Below are positions 48,858 to 58,464 of a stretch of 64,000 nucleotides of DNA, piece by piece. Position numbers and translations under genes: made by a program. Source of the stretch: Chelativorans salis (GTDB taxonomy: Bacteria; Pseudomonadota; Alphaproteobacteria; Rhizobiales; Rhizobiaceae); NCBI RefSeq assembly GCF_025336525.1, contig NZ_JAOCZP010000003.1:372001-436000 (forward strand), written 5' to 3'. The notes beneath the pieces were generated by a model. It ran no database searches. It had not been told where the DNA came from and was given only the letters and a program-made list of their open reading frames with translations. The stretch's first letter is position 1. Each line of letters starts with the position of its first letter.

Positions 48858-50099
48858 ATGCTTCAGCCCTTGCCGACTGCGGAGGAGCGCCGGCCAGACG
48901 ACGTCCATTCCTGGCTTCGGCTGGCCCTGTGCCTGCTGCTGGGCACAATCGGCAGCGTGGGCATGTGGGCCGTGGTGGTGGTGCTGCCAAGCGTGCAGGC
49001 GGACTTTGGAGTCGAACGGGCTGACGCCTCCCTGCCCTATACCACCGCCATGATCGGCTTTGCCGCAGGCAACGTGCTGATCGGGCGCTATGTCGACCGC
49101 ATGGGCGTGGCACTGCCGGTGGCGCTGGCGGGCGTGGCGCTGGGAAGCGGCTTCATCCTATCCTGCTTCGCGCAGTCGATCTGGCAGTTCGCCCTATTGC
49201 AGGCGGTGGTCGGGTTCGGCGCCTCGTCCACCTTCGGGCCGCTGATCGCCGACATCTCGCACTGGTTCGAGCGCCGGCGCGGCATCGCGGTGGCGGCGGC
49301 GGCCAGCGGAAACTACCTGGCGGGCGTCGTCTGGCCGACGGTCATCAAGCTCATGCTCGCCGGTACGGGCTGGCGCATCACCTTTCTCTACATCGGCGTC
49401 TTTTGCATCGTGGCGATCGTGCCGCTGGCGCTGCTCTTGCGCCCACGTCCGCCCGCCGCCTCTCCGCTCGGCAGCGACGGGATGCCCACGGGCCTCCGCC
49501 GGCGGGCCGGGCCCAGCCCCTTCTCTCCGCGCGTTCTGCAGGGGCTTCTAATCATCGCCGGCGTGGCCTGCTGCGTGGCGATGTCCATGCCGCAGGTGCA
49601 CATCGTCGCCTATTGCGTCGACCTCGGCTTTGGCGTGGCGCGCGGCGCGGAAATGCTGTCCCTGATGCTGGCCGGCGGCATCGTCAGCCGGCTTGCCTCC
49701 GGCTTCATCGCCGACTATATCGGCGGCGCGCGCACCGTGCTCATCGGCTCTGTGCTGCAGTGCCTGGCGCTGATGCTCTACATCCCCTTCGACGGGCTCG
49801 CTTCGCTCTATGTCGTGTCGCTGGTTTTCGGGCTTTCGCAGGGAGGCATCGTGCCCTCCTACGCCATCATCGTGCGCGAATACCTGCCGGCGCGCGAGGC
49901 GGGACAGCGGGTCGGTATCGTCATCATGGCGACCATCGCCGGCATGGCGCTGGGCGGCTGGATGTCGGGGTGGATCTACGACCTCACCGGCTCCTATCAG
50001 GCCGCCTTCCTCAACGGCATAGCCTGGAACCTGCTCAACATCAGCGTCATCCTTCTTATCCTCACGCGCCGGCCACGCACGGCGCCGGCGGTAACCTGA
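48858..50099 (+). CDS. MFS transporter, monocarboxylate-type
   Basis: A 413-residue, 12-helix major facilitator with the GRYVDRMG loop-2 motif, SHWFERRRGIAVAAAASGNYLAG in helix 4-5 and SGFIADYIGGARTV between helices 8 and 9. These resemble the OxlT/monocarboxylate-type branch seen in alphaproteobacteria. The substrate is unknown. It is divergent from a MerR regulator and may be its target. It converges on a truncated hydroxylase. Confidence 0.85.
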   Translation: MLQPLPTAEERRPDDVHSWLRLALCLLLGTIGSVGMWAVVVVLPSVQADFGVERADASLPYTTAMIGFAAGNVLIGRYVDRMGVALPVALAGVALGSGFILSCFAQSIWQFALLQAVVGFGASSTFGPLIADISHWFERRRGIAVAAAASGNYLAGVVWPTVIKLMLAGTGWRITFLYIGVFCIVAIVPLALLLRPRPPAASPLGSDGMPTGLRRRAGPSPFSPRVLQGLLIIAGVACCVAMSMPQVHIVAYCVDLGFGVARGAEMLSLMLAGGIVSRLASGFIADYIGGARTVLIGSVLQCLALMLYIPFDGLASLYVVSLVFGLSQGGIVPSYAIIVREYLPAREAGQRVGIVIMATIAGMALGGWMSGWIYDLTGSYQAAFLNGIAWNLLNISVILLILTRRPRTAPAVT

Positions 50100-50100
50100 A

Positions 50101-50565
50101 CTATTCCTTCAATCCTGCCATGCGTTCGAGCGCGGGGCGCTGCAGGAAAGGCATGGCGCCGAGTGTGCGGAACGCGAGATCGCGCAAGGCGGCTTTGCCG
50201 GGGGCTGATGTCTGGGCGACGCTCAGGAGCCTCTCGCTCAGCTCGATCCAGCGCTTTCCTACCGGCCGCCGCTCCTGCGTGTAACCATCGAGCCCGCCCT
50301 CCCCATATCGGCTCGCGAAGGCGGCGGCATCCTCGATACCGAGATTCATACCGCGCGCGCCCACTGGCGAGTGCACATGCGCTGCATCGCCGCCGAGAAA
50401 GACGCCGTCTTTCTGATAGGTCGGCGCCTGGCGTATCGGGATGTGAAGGGTATCGGTGCGCAGAAGGCGGGTGACGCGGTAGGCGTCGGGGATGCGCGCC
50501 CGTATAAGCCGTGGGGTAGCCGGGTGTTCCGGCCGGCGATGTGTCGCGATGGAATCTCTTCCGCC
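50101..50565 (-). pseudogene. Truncated FAD-dependent hydroxylase (C-terminal part)
   Basis: The frame from about 50565 to 50101 encodes PRLIRARIPDAYRVTRLLRT, IPIRQAPTYQKDGVFLGGDA and VHSPVGARGMNLGIEDAAAF in succession, the second FAD-binding region (GD motif) of PHBH/UbiH-type aromatic hydroxylases, then about 85 C-terminal residues. The N-terminal GxGxxG domain and a start codon are missing; just upstream an in-frame TAG coincides with the mgtE stop. The gene has lost more than half its length. Confidence 0.75.
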
Positions 50566-51990
50566 CTAGAGAAGACCAAACCACCAGGTCGCCAGCCCCA
50601 GAAAGGCAAAGAAGCCGACGACGTCGGTCACCGTGGTGAGGAAGACGGCGGAGGCGACGGCGGGGTCGGCGCCCAGCCTGTCGAGAAGAAGCGGGATGAG
50701 GATGCCGGCAAGGGCGGCGACGAACATGTTTATGATCATGGCCGCGGCAATGATGCCGCCGATGTTGACGTCCTGGAACCATATGCCGGCGACGAGGCCG
50801 ATCAGCGTCGCGAAGATAACGCCGTTGAGGATGCCCACCGCCATCTCACGGCGGATGATGCGGCCGGCATTGTAGATGTCGAGGTCGCGGGTGGCGAGTG
50901 CGCGCACCGTCACCGTCATCGTCTGTGACCCCGCGTTGCCGCCCATGCCGGCGACGATCGGCATGAGGATGGCGAGCGCCACGATCTGCTCGATCGTGCC
51001 GTCGAACAGGCTGATGACGGAAGCTGCGAGGAAGGCCGTAACCAGGTTGACCATCAGCCAGGGCACGCGCGAGCGGCCGGCGGCCAGCACGGAGTCCGAC
51101 AATTCCTCGTCGCCGACGCCGCCCATACGCATCAGATCTTCCTCGGCCTCCTGCGTGATGACGTCGACCACGTCGTCGATGGTCAGCACGCCGACCAGAC
51201 GCTCGTTCTCATCGACGACGGCGGCCGACAGGAGATCGTACTGCTCGAAGATCTTCGCCGCCTCCTCCTGGTCCATCGTGGCGGGGATGGCATGGCGCGT
51301 CTCGCGCATCACGTCCTCGATCTTGACCGCGCGCTTGGTGCGTAGGATGCGGTCGAGATCGACGGCGCCGACGAGCCGGAAGGTCGGGTCGATGACGAAT
51401 ATCTGCGAGAAGGATTCCGGCAGGTTCTGCTCATCCCGCATGTAATCGATGGTCTGGCCGACGGTCCAGAACGGCGGCACGGCGACAAACTCCGTCTGCA
51501 TGCGTCGGCCGGCTGTCTCCTCGGGATAGCCGAGCGAGCGGCGCAGGCGCACGCGCTCTGTAAACGGGAGCCTCGACAGGATCTCGTCCTGGTCCGCCTG
51601 CTCGAGATCCTCAAGGATATAGACGGCATCGTCGGATTCGAGATGCTGAAGCGCCTTGGCGATCTGCGCGTTGGGCAGGCTGCCGACGATATCGAGGCGG
51701 ATGGCCTCGTCCACCTCGGTAAGCGCGGTGAAGTCGAACTCCTCGCCCATGAGTTGGACCAGTGCCCGGCGCTGCTCGGGGATCAGGGCTTCGAGCAAGT
51801 CGCCGACCTCGGAGGTGTGCAGGCTGCCGACATCCTCCTTCAGCGCCAGCGTATCGCGGTCGGCGATGGCGGCACCGATATGCGCGAGAAAGGGAGCGGC
51901 GATGACCCCGTCCTCGCCATAGATACCGTGCTCCGGCGCGTCGGCCGGGGTGCCATCAATCCCTTGCGTTTCCGGCTCGCCCAACGGCAC
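50566..51990 (-). CDS. mgtE: Magnesium transporter MgtE
   Basis: A Mg(2+) channel of 474 residues: N-terminal MgtE superhelical domain (about 45-145), two CBS domains (about 150-275, VPPFWTVGQTIDYMRDE ... IFVIDPTF and AIPATMDQEEAAKIFEQ), a plug helix and five membrane helices with the pore signature MPIVAGMGGNAGSQT. The ORF start is GTG at 51990, but GAGGAG lies directly against it; a TTG two codons later (51984) has better spacing and may be the real start. A strong hairpin (52152-52201) lies upstream. Confidence 0.93.
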   Translation of the reverse strand: MPLGEPETQGIDGTPADAPEHGIYGEDGVIAAPFLAHIGAAIADRDTLALKEDVGSLHTSEVGDLLEALIPEQRRALVQLMGEEFDFTALTEVDEAIRLDIVGSLPNAQIAKALQHLESDDAVYILEDLEQADQDEILSRLPFTERVRLRRSLGYPEETAGRRMQTEFVAVPPFWTVGQTIDYMRDEQNLPESFSQIFVIDPTFRLVGAVDLDRILRTKRAVKIEDVMRETRHAIPATMDQEEAAKIFEQYDLLSAAVVDENERLVGVLTIDDVVDVITQEAEEDLMRMGGVGDEELSDSVLAAGRSRVPWLMVNLVTAFLAASVISLFDGTIEQIVALAILMPIVAGMGGNAGSQTMTVTVRALATRDLDIYNAGRIIRREMAVGILNGVIFATLIGLVAGIWFQDVNIGGIIAAAMIINMFVAALAGILIPLLLDRLGADPAVASAVFLTTVTDVVGFFAFLGLATWWFGLL

Positions 51991-52151
51991 TCTCCTCGGT
52001 TTTGACCCTGAAGCCGATCCGGCTCACGATGCGGCACCTGTAGCGCGCGCCCGGCGCGAATACAAAGCCTGTCGCAGGCAATGCCGCAATAAGATTCCCA
52101 GGGGAAGAGGCATTTGGCTGAAGGAGAGCTATCTGCCGGCATCGGGGGAAG

Positions 52152-52201
52152 GCAGCTTAGTGACGTTCGCCGCGACGGGCGGCGAACTCCCACTAAGCTG
52201 C
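52152..52201. repeat. Nested hairpin upstream of mgtE
   Basis: The outer arms GCAGCTTAGTG (52152-52162) and CACTAAGCTGC (52191-52201) are exact inverses. The inner arms TTCGCCGC (52166-52173) and GCGGCGAA (52179-52186) close a 5-nt loop. The rest of the 51991-52256 gap holds no gene. It may terminate the 52257-52802 transcript or act in the mgtE leader; it is not an M-box by eye. Confidence 0.55.
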
Positions 52202-52256
52202 CGAGACATCAACGAGCGACGCGCCGGGAGAGGGGTTCGCACCTGCTCCGCTGACC

Positions 52257-52802
52257 TTAACCCGGGGTCTCGATCTCAAGACGGTAGCGGCGTGGCCTGG
52301 CCTTCCAGAGGTCAGCGATCGTGCGCCGTATCAATGCGGCACGCTTGACAGCCAGGCGGCGCTCGGCGGTGACGTCGTTATAGGCCAGGCGCAGGACGGA
52401 GACCTCAGGCTCGAGCAGGCTGATGATCTCGGACAGCTTCGCCTGCCACCCCGGCCTGAGTTCCAGCGCACCACGAGCGCCGCTCACGGGGCCCTCACTT
52501 CCACGTCGAGCGTGCCCGGCTCGAAGGGCGGCGTTGTTGAGGTCGAGGCGTACCACGTGGCCGAGGGCGGCGGAGCGCCGGGAGAGAAGGCGCAGGTCGA
52601 CAGAAAGGATGCGAAGATCTTCGGTTTGCGCTGGCATCAGCATGGCGGGCAAGGGCGCTGCTCGGACATCAGGCCAACCATTCGCGTCCTGCCAAGACCG
52701 GCTCCACGTCAAATGCCCGATAGGACGCGGTAAAGGCCGGAAAAGAGGGCGCGAAACATGCGCTTCGCTTGCGCCCGCCACCAGCGTGACAGGCAGAAGC
52801 AC
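52257..52802 (-). CDS. Uncharacterised protein, possible remnant of a larger surface protein (181 aa)
   Basis: The frame encodes a hydrophobic N-terminus that could be a signal peptide ([13 protein letters not shown]), a basic Pro/Arg-rich middle and an ordered end ([30 protein letters not shown] split here) closing in [11 protein letters not shown]. That end resembles the C-terminal module of some alphaproteobacterial surface repeat proteins, where LRLSY and YxLEIE elements occur. The body of such a protein is missing, so this may be a decayed fragment. It lies just after tRNA-Leu and reads toward mgtE. Confidence 0.4.
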   Translation of the reverse strand: MLLPVTLVAGASEAHVSRPLFRPLPRPIGHLTWSRSWQDANGWPDVRAAPLPAMLMPAQTEDLRILSVDLRLLSRRSAALGHVVRLDLNNAALRAGHARRGSEGPVSGARGALELRPGWQAKLSEIISLLEPEVSVLRLAYNDVTAERRLAVKRAALIRRTIADLWKARPRRYRLEIETPG

Positions 52803-52843
52803 CGCGAAGTCAGAATCTTACGAAAATTGAGGGAAAGAAAAAA

Positions 52844-52928
52844 TGGTGCGGTCGAGAAGACTCGAACTTCCACGGGTTGCCCCACAGCGACCTCAACGCT
52901 GCGCGTCTACCAATTCCGCCACGACCGC
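52844..52928 (-). tRNA. tRNA-Leu(GAG)
   Basis: Read on the minus strand, an 85-nt class II tRNA: 7-bp acceptor (GCGGTCG/CGACCGC), D arm, anticodon stem CAGCG/CGCTG around TTGAGGT (anticodon GAG), a long variable arm, T loop TTCGAGT and encoded CCA at 52846-52844. The long variable arm and GAG anticodon identify leucine (CUC/CUU codons). It lies between a small minus-strand frame and lipB. Confidence 0.95.
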
Positions 52929-53095
52929 ACGCAACGAAAGGCCGGTTGGCACCGGCCACGGCGCATGTAGCAAATCGCCCCCGGCGAAACAAGTCTGTCG
53001 TGGATCGAATCCGCCGGAAAAACGATTGCCTGAGCAGGACCTGTCGGAGACCGCTGGTTCTGGACCTTTTCGTGCTTTCAAGGTCATATAGCGGC

Positions 53096-53845
53096 ATGGA
53101 GAAAGGACCAGTGAACGAGACGGCTCCCCTCACCTTCTTCCCGCGCGAGGCGGCGGCGGTGGAATGGCGCGTCGAGCCGGGGCTTGTACCTTATGAGGAG
53201 GCGCTTGCCTTCATGGAGGCGCGGGCCGACGCGATTCGCGCCGGTGCGGCCGGTGAGATGGTGTGGCTGGTCGAGCACCCTCCCCTTTATACGGCGGGCA
53301 CGAGCGCTGCGCCCGAGGACCTGCTCGATGCGGCGCGCTTTCCGGTGCACAAGGCCGGGCGCGGCGGCGAATACACTTATCACGGGCCGGGCCAGCGCGT
53401 GGCCTATGTGATGCTCGATCTCAAGCAGCGGCGCGAGGACGTGCGCGCCTTCGTCACCGCGCTCGAGGACTGGATCATCGCCAGCCTTGCCCGCTTCAAT
53501 ATCAAGGGGGAGCGGCGGCAAGGCCGGGTCGGCGTGTGGGTGGTGCGGCCGGACAAGCCGCCGCTGCCGGACGGCACGCCGATGGAAGACAAGATCGCCG
53601 CCATCGGCATCCGCCTGCGCCGCTGGGTGAGCTTTCACGGCATCGCCGTCAACGTCGAGCCTGACCTTTCGCACTATTCGGGCATCGTGCCCTGCGGCAT
53701 TCCGGGTTTCGGCGTCACCAGCCTGGTCGATCTCGGGCTGCCGGTGACGCTGACCGATTTCGACGTGGCGCTGAAACAGGCCTTCGAGGAGGTTTTCGGG
53801 GCGGCAGAAGCAGGGCGGGACGGGGCATTGGCAAGGAGTGCATGA
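53096..53845 (+). CDS. lipB: Lipoyl(octanoyl) transferase
   Basis: Moves the octanoyl group from acyl carrier protein to lipoyl domains. 249 residues from ATG 53096; the open frame upstream overlaps the tRNA. The catalytic Cys and Lys region is [18 protein letters not shown], and the [16 protein letters not shown] segment is the family signature. The stop is one base before the ggt ATG. Full length and apparently intact. Confidence 0.94.
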   Translation: MEKGPVNETAPLTFFPREAAAVEWRVEPGLVPYEEALAFMEARADAIRAGAAGEMVWLVEHPPLYTAGTSAAPEDLLDAARFPVHKAGRGGEYTYHGPGQRVAYVMLDLKQRREDVRAFVTALEDWIIASLARFNIKGERRQGRVGVWVVRPDKPPLPDGTPMEDKIAAIGIRLRRWVSFHGIAVNVEPDLSHYSGIVPCGIPGFGVTSLVDLGLPVTLTDFDVALKQAFEEVFGAAEAGRDGALARSA

Positions 53846-53846
53846 T

Positions 53847-55610
53847 ATGCAGGAGAAGGGATTGACGATCGGTGCGCTGACGCTGGCTGCGGGGCTGGCG
53901 CTCGGCCTGCCCGCCGCGGCCCAGCAGGCAGCCGATACGCTGGCGCCGGAGATCGGCAGCGGCAGCGGGGAAAGGACAGTCGTCCCGGCGAAGCGGCAGA
54001 TGGTGGCGGCGGCCAATCCGCTCGCCGCGGAGGCGGGGACCGAGGTGCTGCGGCAGGGCGGAAGTGCGGCCGATGCGCTGGTGGCCGTGCAGACCGTGCT
54101 CGGCCTCGTAGAGCCACAATCCTCCGGCCTCGGCGGCGGCGCCTTTCTCGTCTGGTACGATGGGGAAAGCGGCGAAATCACTACCTTCGACGGTCGCGAG
54201 ACCGCGCCGATGGCCGCCTCGCCCGACCTTTTCCTCGACGATGAGGGCGAGCCGCTCGCCTTCTTCGACGCCGTTATCGGCGGCCGCTCGGTGGGAACAC
54301 CGGGCACGGTGCGGCTGATGGAGACGGTGCACGAGCGCTATGGGGCGCTCGACTGGGCGGACCTTCTGGCGCCGGCCATCGAACTGGCCGAGGGCGGCTT
54401 CGCCGTTTCGCCGCGGCTTCACACGCTGATCGCCAACGACCGGGGCAAGCTCGACCAGGAGGAAGCGGCGCGCGCCTATTTCTACGACGCGGACGGTGAA
54501 CCGCTTGCCGAGGGCACGCAGCTCAAGAATCCCGAATACGCCGAAACGCTGCGGGCGATCGCCGAGGGCGGCTCCGAGGCCTTTTATACCGGTGAGATCG
54601 CCGAGAAGATCGTCGCCGCCGTGCAGGACCACCCGAGCAACCCGGGCCTCCTGAGCCTCGAGGACCTGGCGGCCTACGAGGTGAAAGAGCGTCCCGCAGT
54701 CTGCGCGCCCTATCGTGGCTATGACGTCTGCGGGATGGGACCGCCCTCCTCCGGCGCCCTGACCGTGGGGCAGATTCTCGGCATGGTCTCGCATTTCGAC
54801 CTTGCCGCACTTGGGCCGGACGATCCGGAGACCTGGCGCATCATCGGTGATGCGACGCGGCTCGCCTTCGCCGACCGCGGGCTCTATATGGCCGACAGCG
54901 ACTTCGTCTCCATGCCGCAGGGGCTCTTGAACCAGAATTATCTGGAGAGCCGCGCTGCCCTCCTGCGCCGGCCGACGGCGCTTGGCGAGGACGAGGTTGA
55001 GGCCGGCTCGCCGCCCTGGGACAAGGCGGAACTGCGCATGCCCGGCCTTGAGCCCGAGCGCCCGTCTACCTCGCATTTCGTCATCGTCGACAAGGACGGC
55101 AATATCGCCTCCGTCACCACCACCATCGAGAACGGCTTCGGCTCGCGGCAGATGGCGGCGGGCTTCCTGCTCAACAACGAGCTCACCGACTTCTCCTTCG
55201 CGCCGGAAAGCGATGGCGAGGCCGTGGCCAACCGGGTGGAACCGGGTAAGCGCCCGCGTTCCTCAATGTCGCCGACGATCATCCTGGAAGACGGTGAACC
55301 CGCCTTTGCGCTCGGATCGCCGGGCGGCTCCAACATCATTCCCTATGTCGCCAACAGCATCATCGCGCTGATCGACTGGGATATGGACATGCAGCAGGCA
55401 ATCTCCCTGCCGCATCTAACCAACCGCTTCGGCACCTATGCGGTCGAAGCCGGCACGCCCGCCGAAGCGTTCGCCGACGAGCTTGAAGCGCTCGGCTTCG
55501 AGGTCGACATCACGGACCTCACTTCCGGCCTCCACGGCGTCGCTTTCACGCCTGAAGGACTGGAGGGCGGCGCCGACCCGCGGCGCGAGGGCGTGGCTAT
55601 AGGCGACTGA
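53847..55610 (+). CDS. ggt: Gamma-glutamyltransferase
   Basis: A periplasmic Ntn-hydrolase that cleaves glutathione and other gamma-glutamyl compounds. 587 residues from ATG 53847, with AAGGAG 8 bases upstream; a GTG at 53838 is in frame. Signal peptide at about 1-26 (LTLAAGLALGLPAAAQQA). Autoprocessing nucleophile T408 begins the small subunit (RPSTSHFVIVD), and later GSPGGSN holds the gamma-glutamyl group. It is transcribed with lipB and ends at a strong terminator. Confidence 0.93.
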   Translation: MQEKGLTIGALTLAAGLALGLPAAAQQAADTLAPEIGSGSGERTVVPAKRQMVAAANPLAAEAGTEVLRQGGSAADALVAVQTVLGLVEPQSSGLGGGAFLVWYDGESGEITTFDGRETAPMAASPDLFLDDEGEPLAFFDAVIGGRSVGTPGTVRLMETVHERYGALDWADLLAPAIELAEGGFAVSPRLHTLIANDRGKLDQEEAARAYFYDADGEPLAEGTQLKNPEYAETLRAIAEGGSEAFYTGEIAEKIVAAVQDHPSNPGLLSLEDLAAYEVKERPAVCAPYRGYDVCGMGPPSSGALTVGQILGMVSHFDLAALGPDDPETWRIIGDATRLAFADRGLYMADSDFVSMPQGLLNQNYLESRAALLRRPTALGEDEVEAGSPPWDKAELRMPGLEPERPSTSHFVIVDKDGNIASVTTTIENGFGSRQMAAGFLLNNELTDFSFAPESDGEAVANRVEPGKRPRSSMSPTIILEDGEPAFALGSPGGSNIIPYVANSIIALIDWDMDMQQAISLPHLTNRFGTYAVEAGTPAEAFADELEALGFEVDITDLTSGLHGVAFTPEGLEGGADPRREGVAIGD

Positions 55611-55639
55611 GGACGGCTTGGGGCTCTACCATTTCCGGA

Positions 55640-55669
55640 GGGGCCGCCTTCGCGCGGCCCCTTCCTTTT
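55640..55669 (+). terminator. Intrinsic terminator of the lipB-ggt transcript
   Basis: GGGGCCGC (55640-55647) pairs exactly with GCGGCCCC (55654-55661) around CTTCGC, followed by TTCCTTTT. It lies 30 bp after the ggt stop. It also lies just past the stop codon of the minus-strand small gene, so it could work in both directions. Confidence 0.8.
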
Positions 55670-55674
55670 CGCTT

Positions 55675-55761
55675 CTACAGCGCACCGATCCAGGTGGCGA
55701 CGACGACGATGAAGGAGCTGACGGCAACCAGCGAAGCAACATCCTGAATGAGATCGGTCAT
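55675..55761 (-). CDS. Small single-span membrane protein (28 aa)
   Basis: A 28-residue frame from ATG 55761 (MTDLIQDVASL, then a hydrophobic span of about 17 residues to WIGAL). AGGAG lies 6 bases ahead of the ATG. A near-consensus promoter (TTGACA-17 bp-TATAAG, 55833-55805) sits upstream with a predicted start about 37 nt before the ATG. The terminator at 55640-55669 follows. The set of promoter, ribosome-binding site, frame and terminator is strong evidence for a real small gene. Its function is unknown. Confidence 0.75.
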   Translation of the reverse strand: MTDLIQDVASLVAVSSFIVVVATWIGAL

Positions 55762-55804
55762 GGAACTCTCCTGTGGATAAGCGTCGAATGATCTTGATAC
55801 GATC

Positions 55805-55833
55805 CTTATATGTTCTAGTTTTGTTCGTGTCAA
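55805..55833 (-). promoter_or_regulatory. Near-consensus sigma-70 promoter of the small membrane protein
   Basis: On the minus strand TTGACA (55833-55828) and TATAAG (55810-55805) are 17 bp apart. The expected start is near 55798, giving a leader of about 37 nt before the ATG at 55761. It is one of the strongest promoter matches in the window. Confidence 0.75.
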
Positions 55834-55995
55834 TTGGGTTGCCTGATACCTGCTGCCACGCTAGCCGGCAGCGTTAACGGCCGGTAAAGGGCAGCGCCAT
55901 GGCGGGCGACGAAAGCTTGGAATAGAAGGGAATTTCAGAGAAGTACCGGCACCTCAACGGGAGGTGTCGTGCAGCAGAAGCGTGGGAGGCGTGGC

Positions 55996-56346
55996 GTGAA
56001 GGTCAAGCGGATTGTTGCCAACATAAGCACGAAGGACATTGCGGCGGCGCGGCGTTTTTACGAAGACGTGCTGGGTCTCGACCTGCTCATGGATCACGGC
56101 TGGATCGCGACTTATGGCACGCACGAAGAAGCACGTGTGCAGATCAGCTTCGCCACTGAGGGCGGCTCGGGGACGCCCGTGCCCGACCTGTCTATCGAGG
56201 TGGATGATCTGGAGGCGGCACTGGAGCGTATGAAGCAGGCGGGCTTTGCGGTGGAATACGGGCCGGCGGACGAGCCCTGGGGCGTGCGCCGGTTTTTCGT
56301 GCGCGACCCGTTTGGCAAGCTGGTCAACATCCTCGTCCATGCATGA
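55996..56346 (+). CDS. VOC/glyoxalase family protein
   Basis: A 116-residue vicinal oxygen chelate domain protein: NISTKDIAAARRFYEDVLGLDLLMDHGW at the start and VRRFFVRDPFGKLVNILVH at the end, the second beta-alpha-beta unit. GTG at 55996 is chosen since GGGAGG lies about 7 bases ahead; a GTG at 55969 is in frame. Metal ligands are not clearly complete. It may be a resistance or dioxygenase-type protein; the substrate is unknown. Confidence 0.75.
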   Translation: MKVKRIVANISTKDIAAARRFYEDVLGLDLLMDHGWIATYGTHEEARVQISFATEGGSGTPVPDLSIEVDDLEAALERMKQAGFAVEYGPADEPWGVRRFFVRDPFGKLVNILVHA

Positions 56347-56477
56347 GACGACGCGAACGCTTGCGGAGGTCGGGCGCCTGGAGCGGATCATCGTGTCTCG
56401 GGGAATCGATGACCCCGATACTTTGGTTCTGCCGCCATTTCGGACGGGAACCTGTCCCACTTTCTCGCGGAATTGAT

Positions 56478-57164
56478 CTATGCTGGTACGTCCACCACCT
56501 TACCTTCCGAGAGCGTCACGCGGCGATCCATGCGGGCGGCGAGGCCTTCATTGTGCGTGGCGATAAGGGCGGCGAGACCGGACTGGCGCACCAGCGCTTC
56601 CAGCGCCTCGAACACGTAGCCCGCCGTCCCCGGATCGAGGTTCCCCGTCGGCTCGTCGGCCAGAAGAACAAGCGGCGCGTTGGCGACGGCGCGGGCGATG
56701 GCCACGCGCTGCTGCTCGCCGCCAGAGAGCTCGGCTGGCCGGTGCGCCGCGCGCTCGCCGATCTTCATGTAGGCGAGGAGCTGGTCTGCCCGCTCCTTCG
56801 CCTCGGCCGGCTCCAGACCGGCAATAAGCTGCGGCATCATCACGTTTTCCAGCGCGGAAAACTCCGGCAGGAGGTGGTGGAACTGATAGACGAAGCCGAT
56901 CTCGCTGCGGCGGATCGCCGTGCGCCTGTCGTCCGAAAGGCCGGCGCAGGACTGGCCGTTGACGATGACGTCGCCGCCCTCGGGATGCTCCAGCAGCCCG
57001 GCGATATGCAGAAGCGTCGACTTTCCGGTGCCCGACGGCGCCACCAGCGCCACCATCTCCCCGGGCGTCAGCGTGAAGTCGGCGCCGCTGAGGATGGTCA
57101 GCTCCTTCGGCCCCTGCACATATCGGTGTTCGACTGCTTTCAGTTCCAGCACGCTGTCGGCCAT
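56478..57164 (-). CDS. lolD: Lipoprotein-releasing ABC transporter ATPase
   Basis: ATPase of the Lol system, powering release of lipoproteins from the inner membrane. 228 residues. Walker [10 protein letters not shown] (43-51), signature LSGGEQQR, Walker [14 protein letters not shown] and switch His in IATHNEGLA. It follows the permease gene by 16 bp, in the order proS-lolC/E-lolD typical of Rhizobiales. Confidence 0.93.
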   Translation of the reverse strand: MADSVLELKAVEHRYVQGPKELTILSGADFTLTPGEMVALVAPSGTGKSTLLHIAGLLEHPEGGDVIVNGQSCAGLSDDRRTAIRRSEIGFVYQFHHLLPEFSALENVMMPQLIAGLEPAEAKERADQLLAYMKIGERAAHRPAELSGGEQQRVAIARAVANAPLVLLADEPTGNLDPGTAGYVFEALEALVRQSGLAALIATHNEGLAARMDRRVTLSEGKVVDVPA

Positions 57165-57180
57165 TTATTTGTATCTCGAG

Positions 57181-58464
57181 TTATTCGTATCTCAGGGCTT
57201 CAACAGGATCGAGGCGCGAGGCGCGCCAGGCGGGGAAGAGCGTGGCGAGGAAGGACAGCAGCAGCGCCATCAGCACCACAGAGAGCGTTTCGCCCGTCTC
57301 CATCTCGGCCGGCAATTGGCTCAGGAAATAGACTTCCGGATTGAAAATCGTCGTGCCGGAGAGCCAGGAGAAAAACTGACGGATCGATTCCACGTTGAGG
57401 CAAAGCAAGGTGCCGAGGATGAACCCGGCGATCGTGCCGGCGACGCCGATCGCCGCCCCCGCCATCAGGAAGATGCGCATGATGGCGCCACTGGTCGCCC
57501 CCATCGTGCGCAGGATGGCGATGTCGTGGCCCTTGTCCTTCACCAGCATAATCATGCCGGAAATGATGTTGAGAGCCGCCACCAACACGATCATGGTCAG
57601 GATCATGAACATGACGTTGCGCTCCACCTCGAGCGCGGAGAAGAAGGTCTGGTTGCGCTGGCGCCAGTCGCTGATGGAGACCGGACGCTGGGCCGCTTCC
57701 TCGACCAGCGGCCGCAGCGCACCCACGTTGTCGGGGTTGTCGACGAAGACCTCGATGACCCGAGCCAGACCCTCCACGTTCAGATAGAGCTGCGCTTCCT
57801 CTATGGGCATATAGACGAGGGAGGCGTCGTATTCCGACATGCCGATCTCGAAGATTGCCGTCACCGGATAGGACTTGACGCGCGGCGTCGTGCCGAAGGG
57901 TGTGACGTCGCCTTCCGGCGAGACCAGCGTAATGGAATCGCCAAGCGCAAGGCCCAGCGCCTGGGCAAGGCGCGAGCCGACCGCCACCCCCTCGCCTGCA
58001 GCAAAATCGATCAGCGAGCCGTGGCGGATGTGCTGTGCCACGAGGTCCATCCTGGTGAGGTCCTCGGCGCGCACGCCGCGGACGAGCGCGCCGGTGCCCT
58101 GGCCGCTGCGCCCGCTCGCCAGCACCTGCCCTTCCACCAACGGGACCGCGAGTTCGACGCCCGGCACCTCGGCGATGCGCCCGGCGACGGCTTCGTAGTC
58201 GTCGAGCGGCATGTCGACCGGCTGCACGATCAGATGGCCGTTGACGCCGAGAATGCGGGTGAGCAGCTCGGCGCGGAAGCCGTTCATCACTGCCATGACG
58301 ACGATCAGCGTAGCCACGCCCAGCATGATGCCGATGAAGGAGATGGAGGCGATGACGGAAACCACCGTCTCCTTGCGCCGCGAACGCAGATAGCGCCAGG
58401 CGACGAGTCGTTCGAACCGCGAGAAGGGACCCGCCCCTGCACTGGCTTCCGCGGTCGCGCTCAT
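57181..58464 (-). CDS. Lipoprotein-releasing ABC transporter permease (LolC/LolE family)
   Basis: A 427-residue permease with an N-terminal membrane helix ([29 protein letters not shown] region), a large periplasmic domain (about 60-260) and three C-terminal helices with a FtsX-like [14 protein letters not shown] coupling segment. Only one permease is present, so it probably works as a homodimer (LolF-like) rather than a LolC/LolE pair. The ATG overlaps the proS stop by 4 nt (ATGA). Confidence 0.92.
   Translation of the reverse strand: MSATAEASAGAGPFSRFERLVAWRYLRSRRKETVVSVIASISFIGIMLGVATLIVVMAVMNGFRAELLTRILGVNGHLIVQPVDMPLDDYEAVAGRIAEVPGVELAVPLVEGQVLASGRSGQGTGALVRGVRAEDLTRMDLVAQHIRHGSLIDFAAGEGVAVGSRLAQALGLALGDSITLVSPEGDVTPFGTTPRVKSYPVTAIFEIGMSEYDASLVYMPIEEAQLYLNVEGLARVIEVFVDNPDNVGALRPLVEEAAQRPVSISDWRQRNQTFFSALEVERNVMFMILTMIVLVAALNIISGMIMLVKDKGHDIAILRTMGATSGAIMRIFLMAGAAIGVAGTIAGFILGTLLCLNVESIRQFFSWLSGTTIFNPEVYFLSQLPAEMETGETLSVVLMALLLSFLATLFPAWRASRLDPVEALRYE

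Noticed and set aside
52152-52201. M-box magnesium riboswitch before mgtE
   Set aside because: The M-box is much larger and has conserved core elements not seen here. Only a simple nested hairpin is present.
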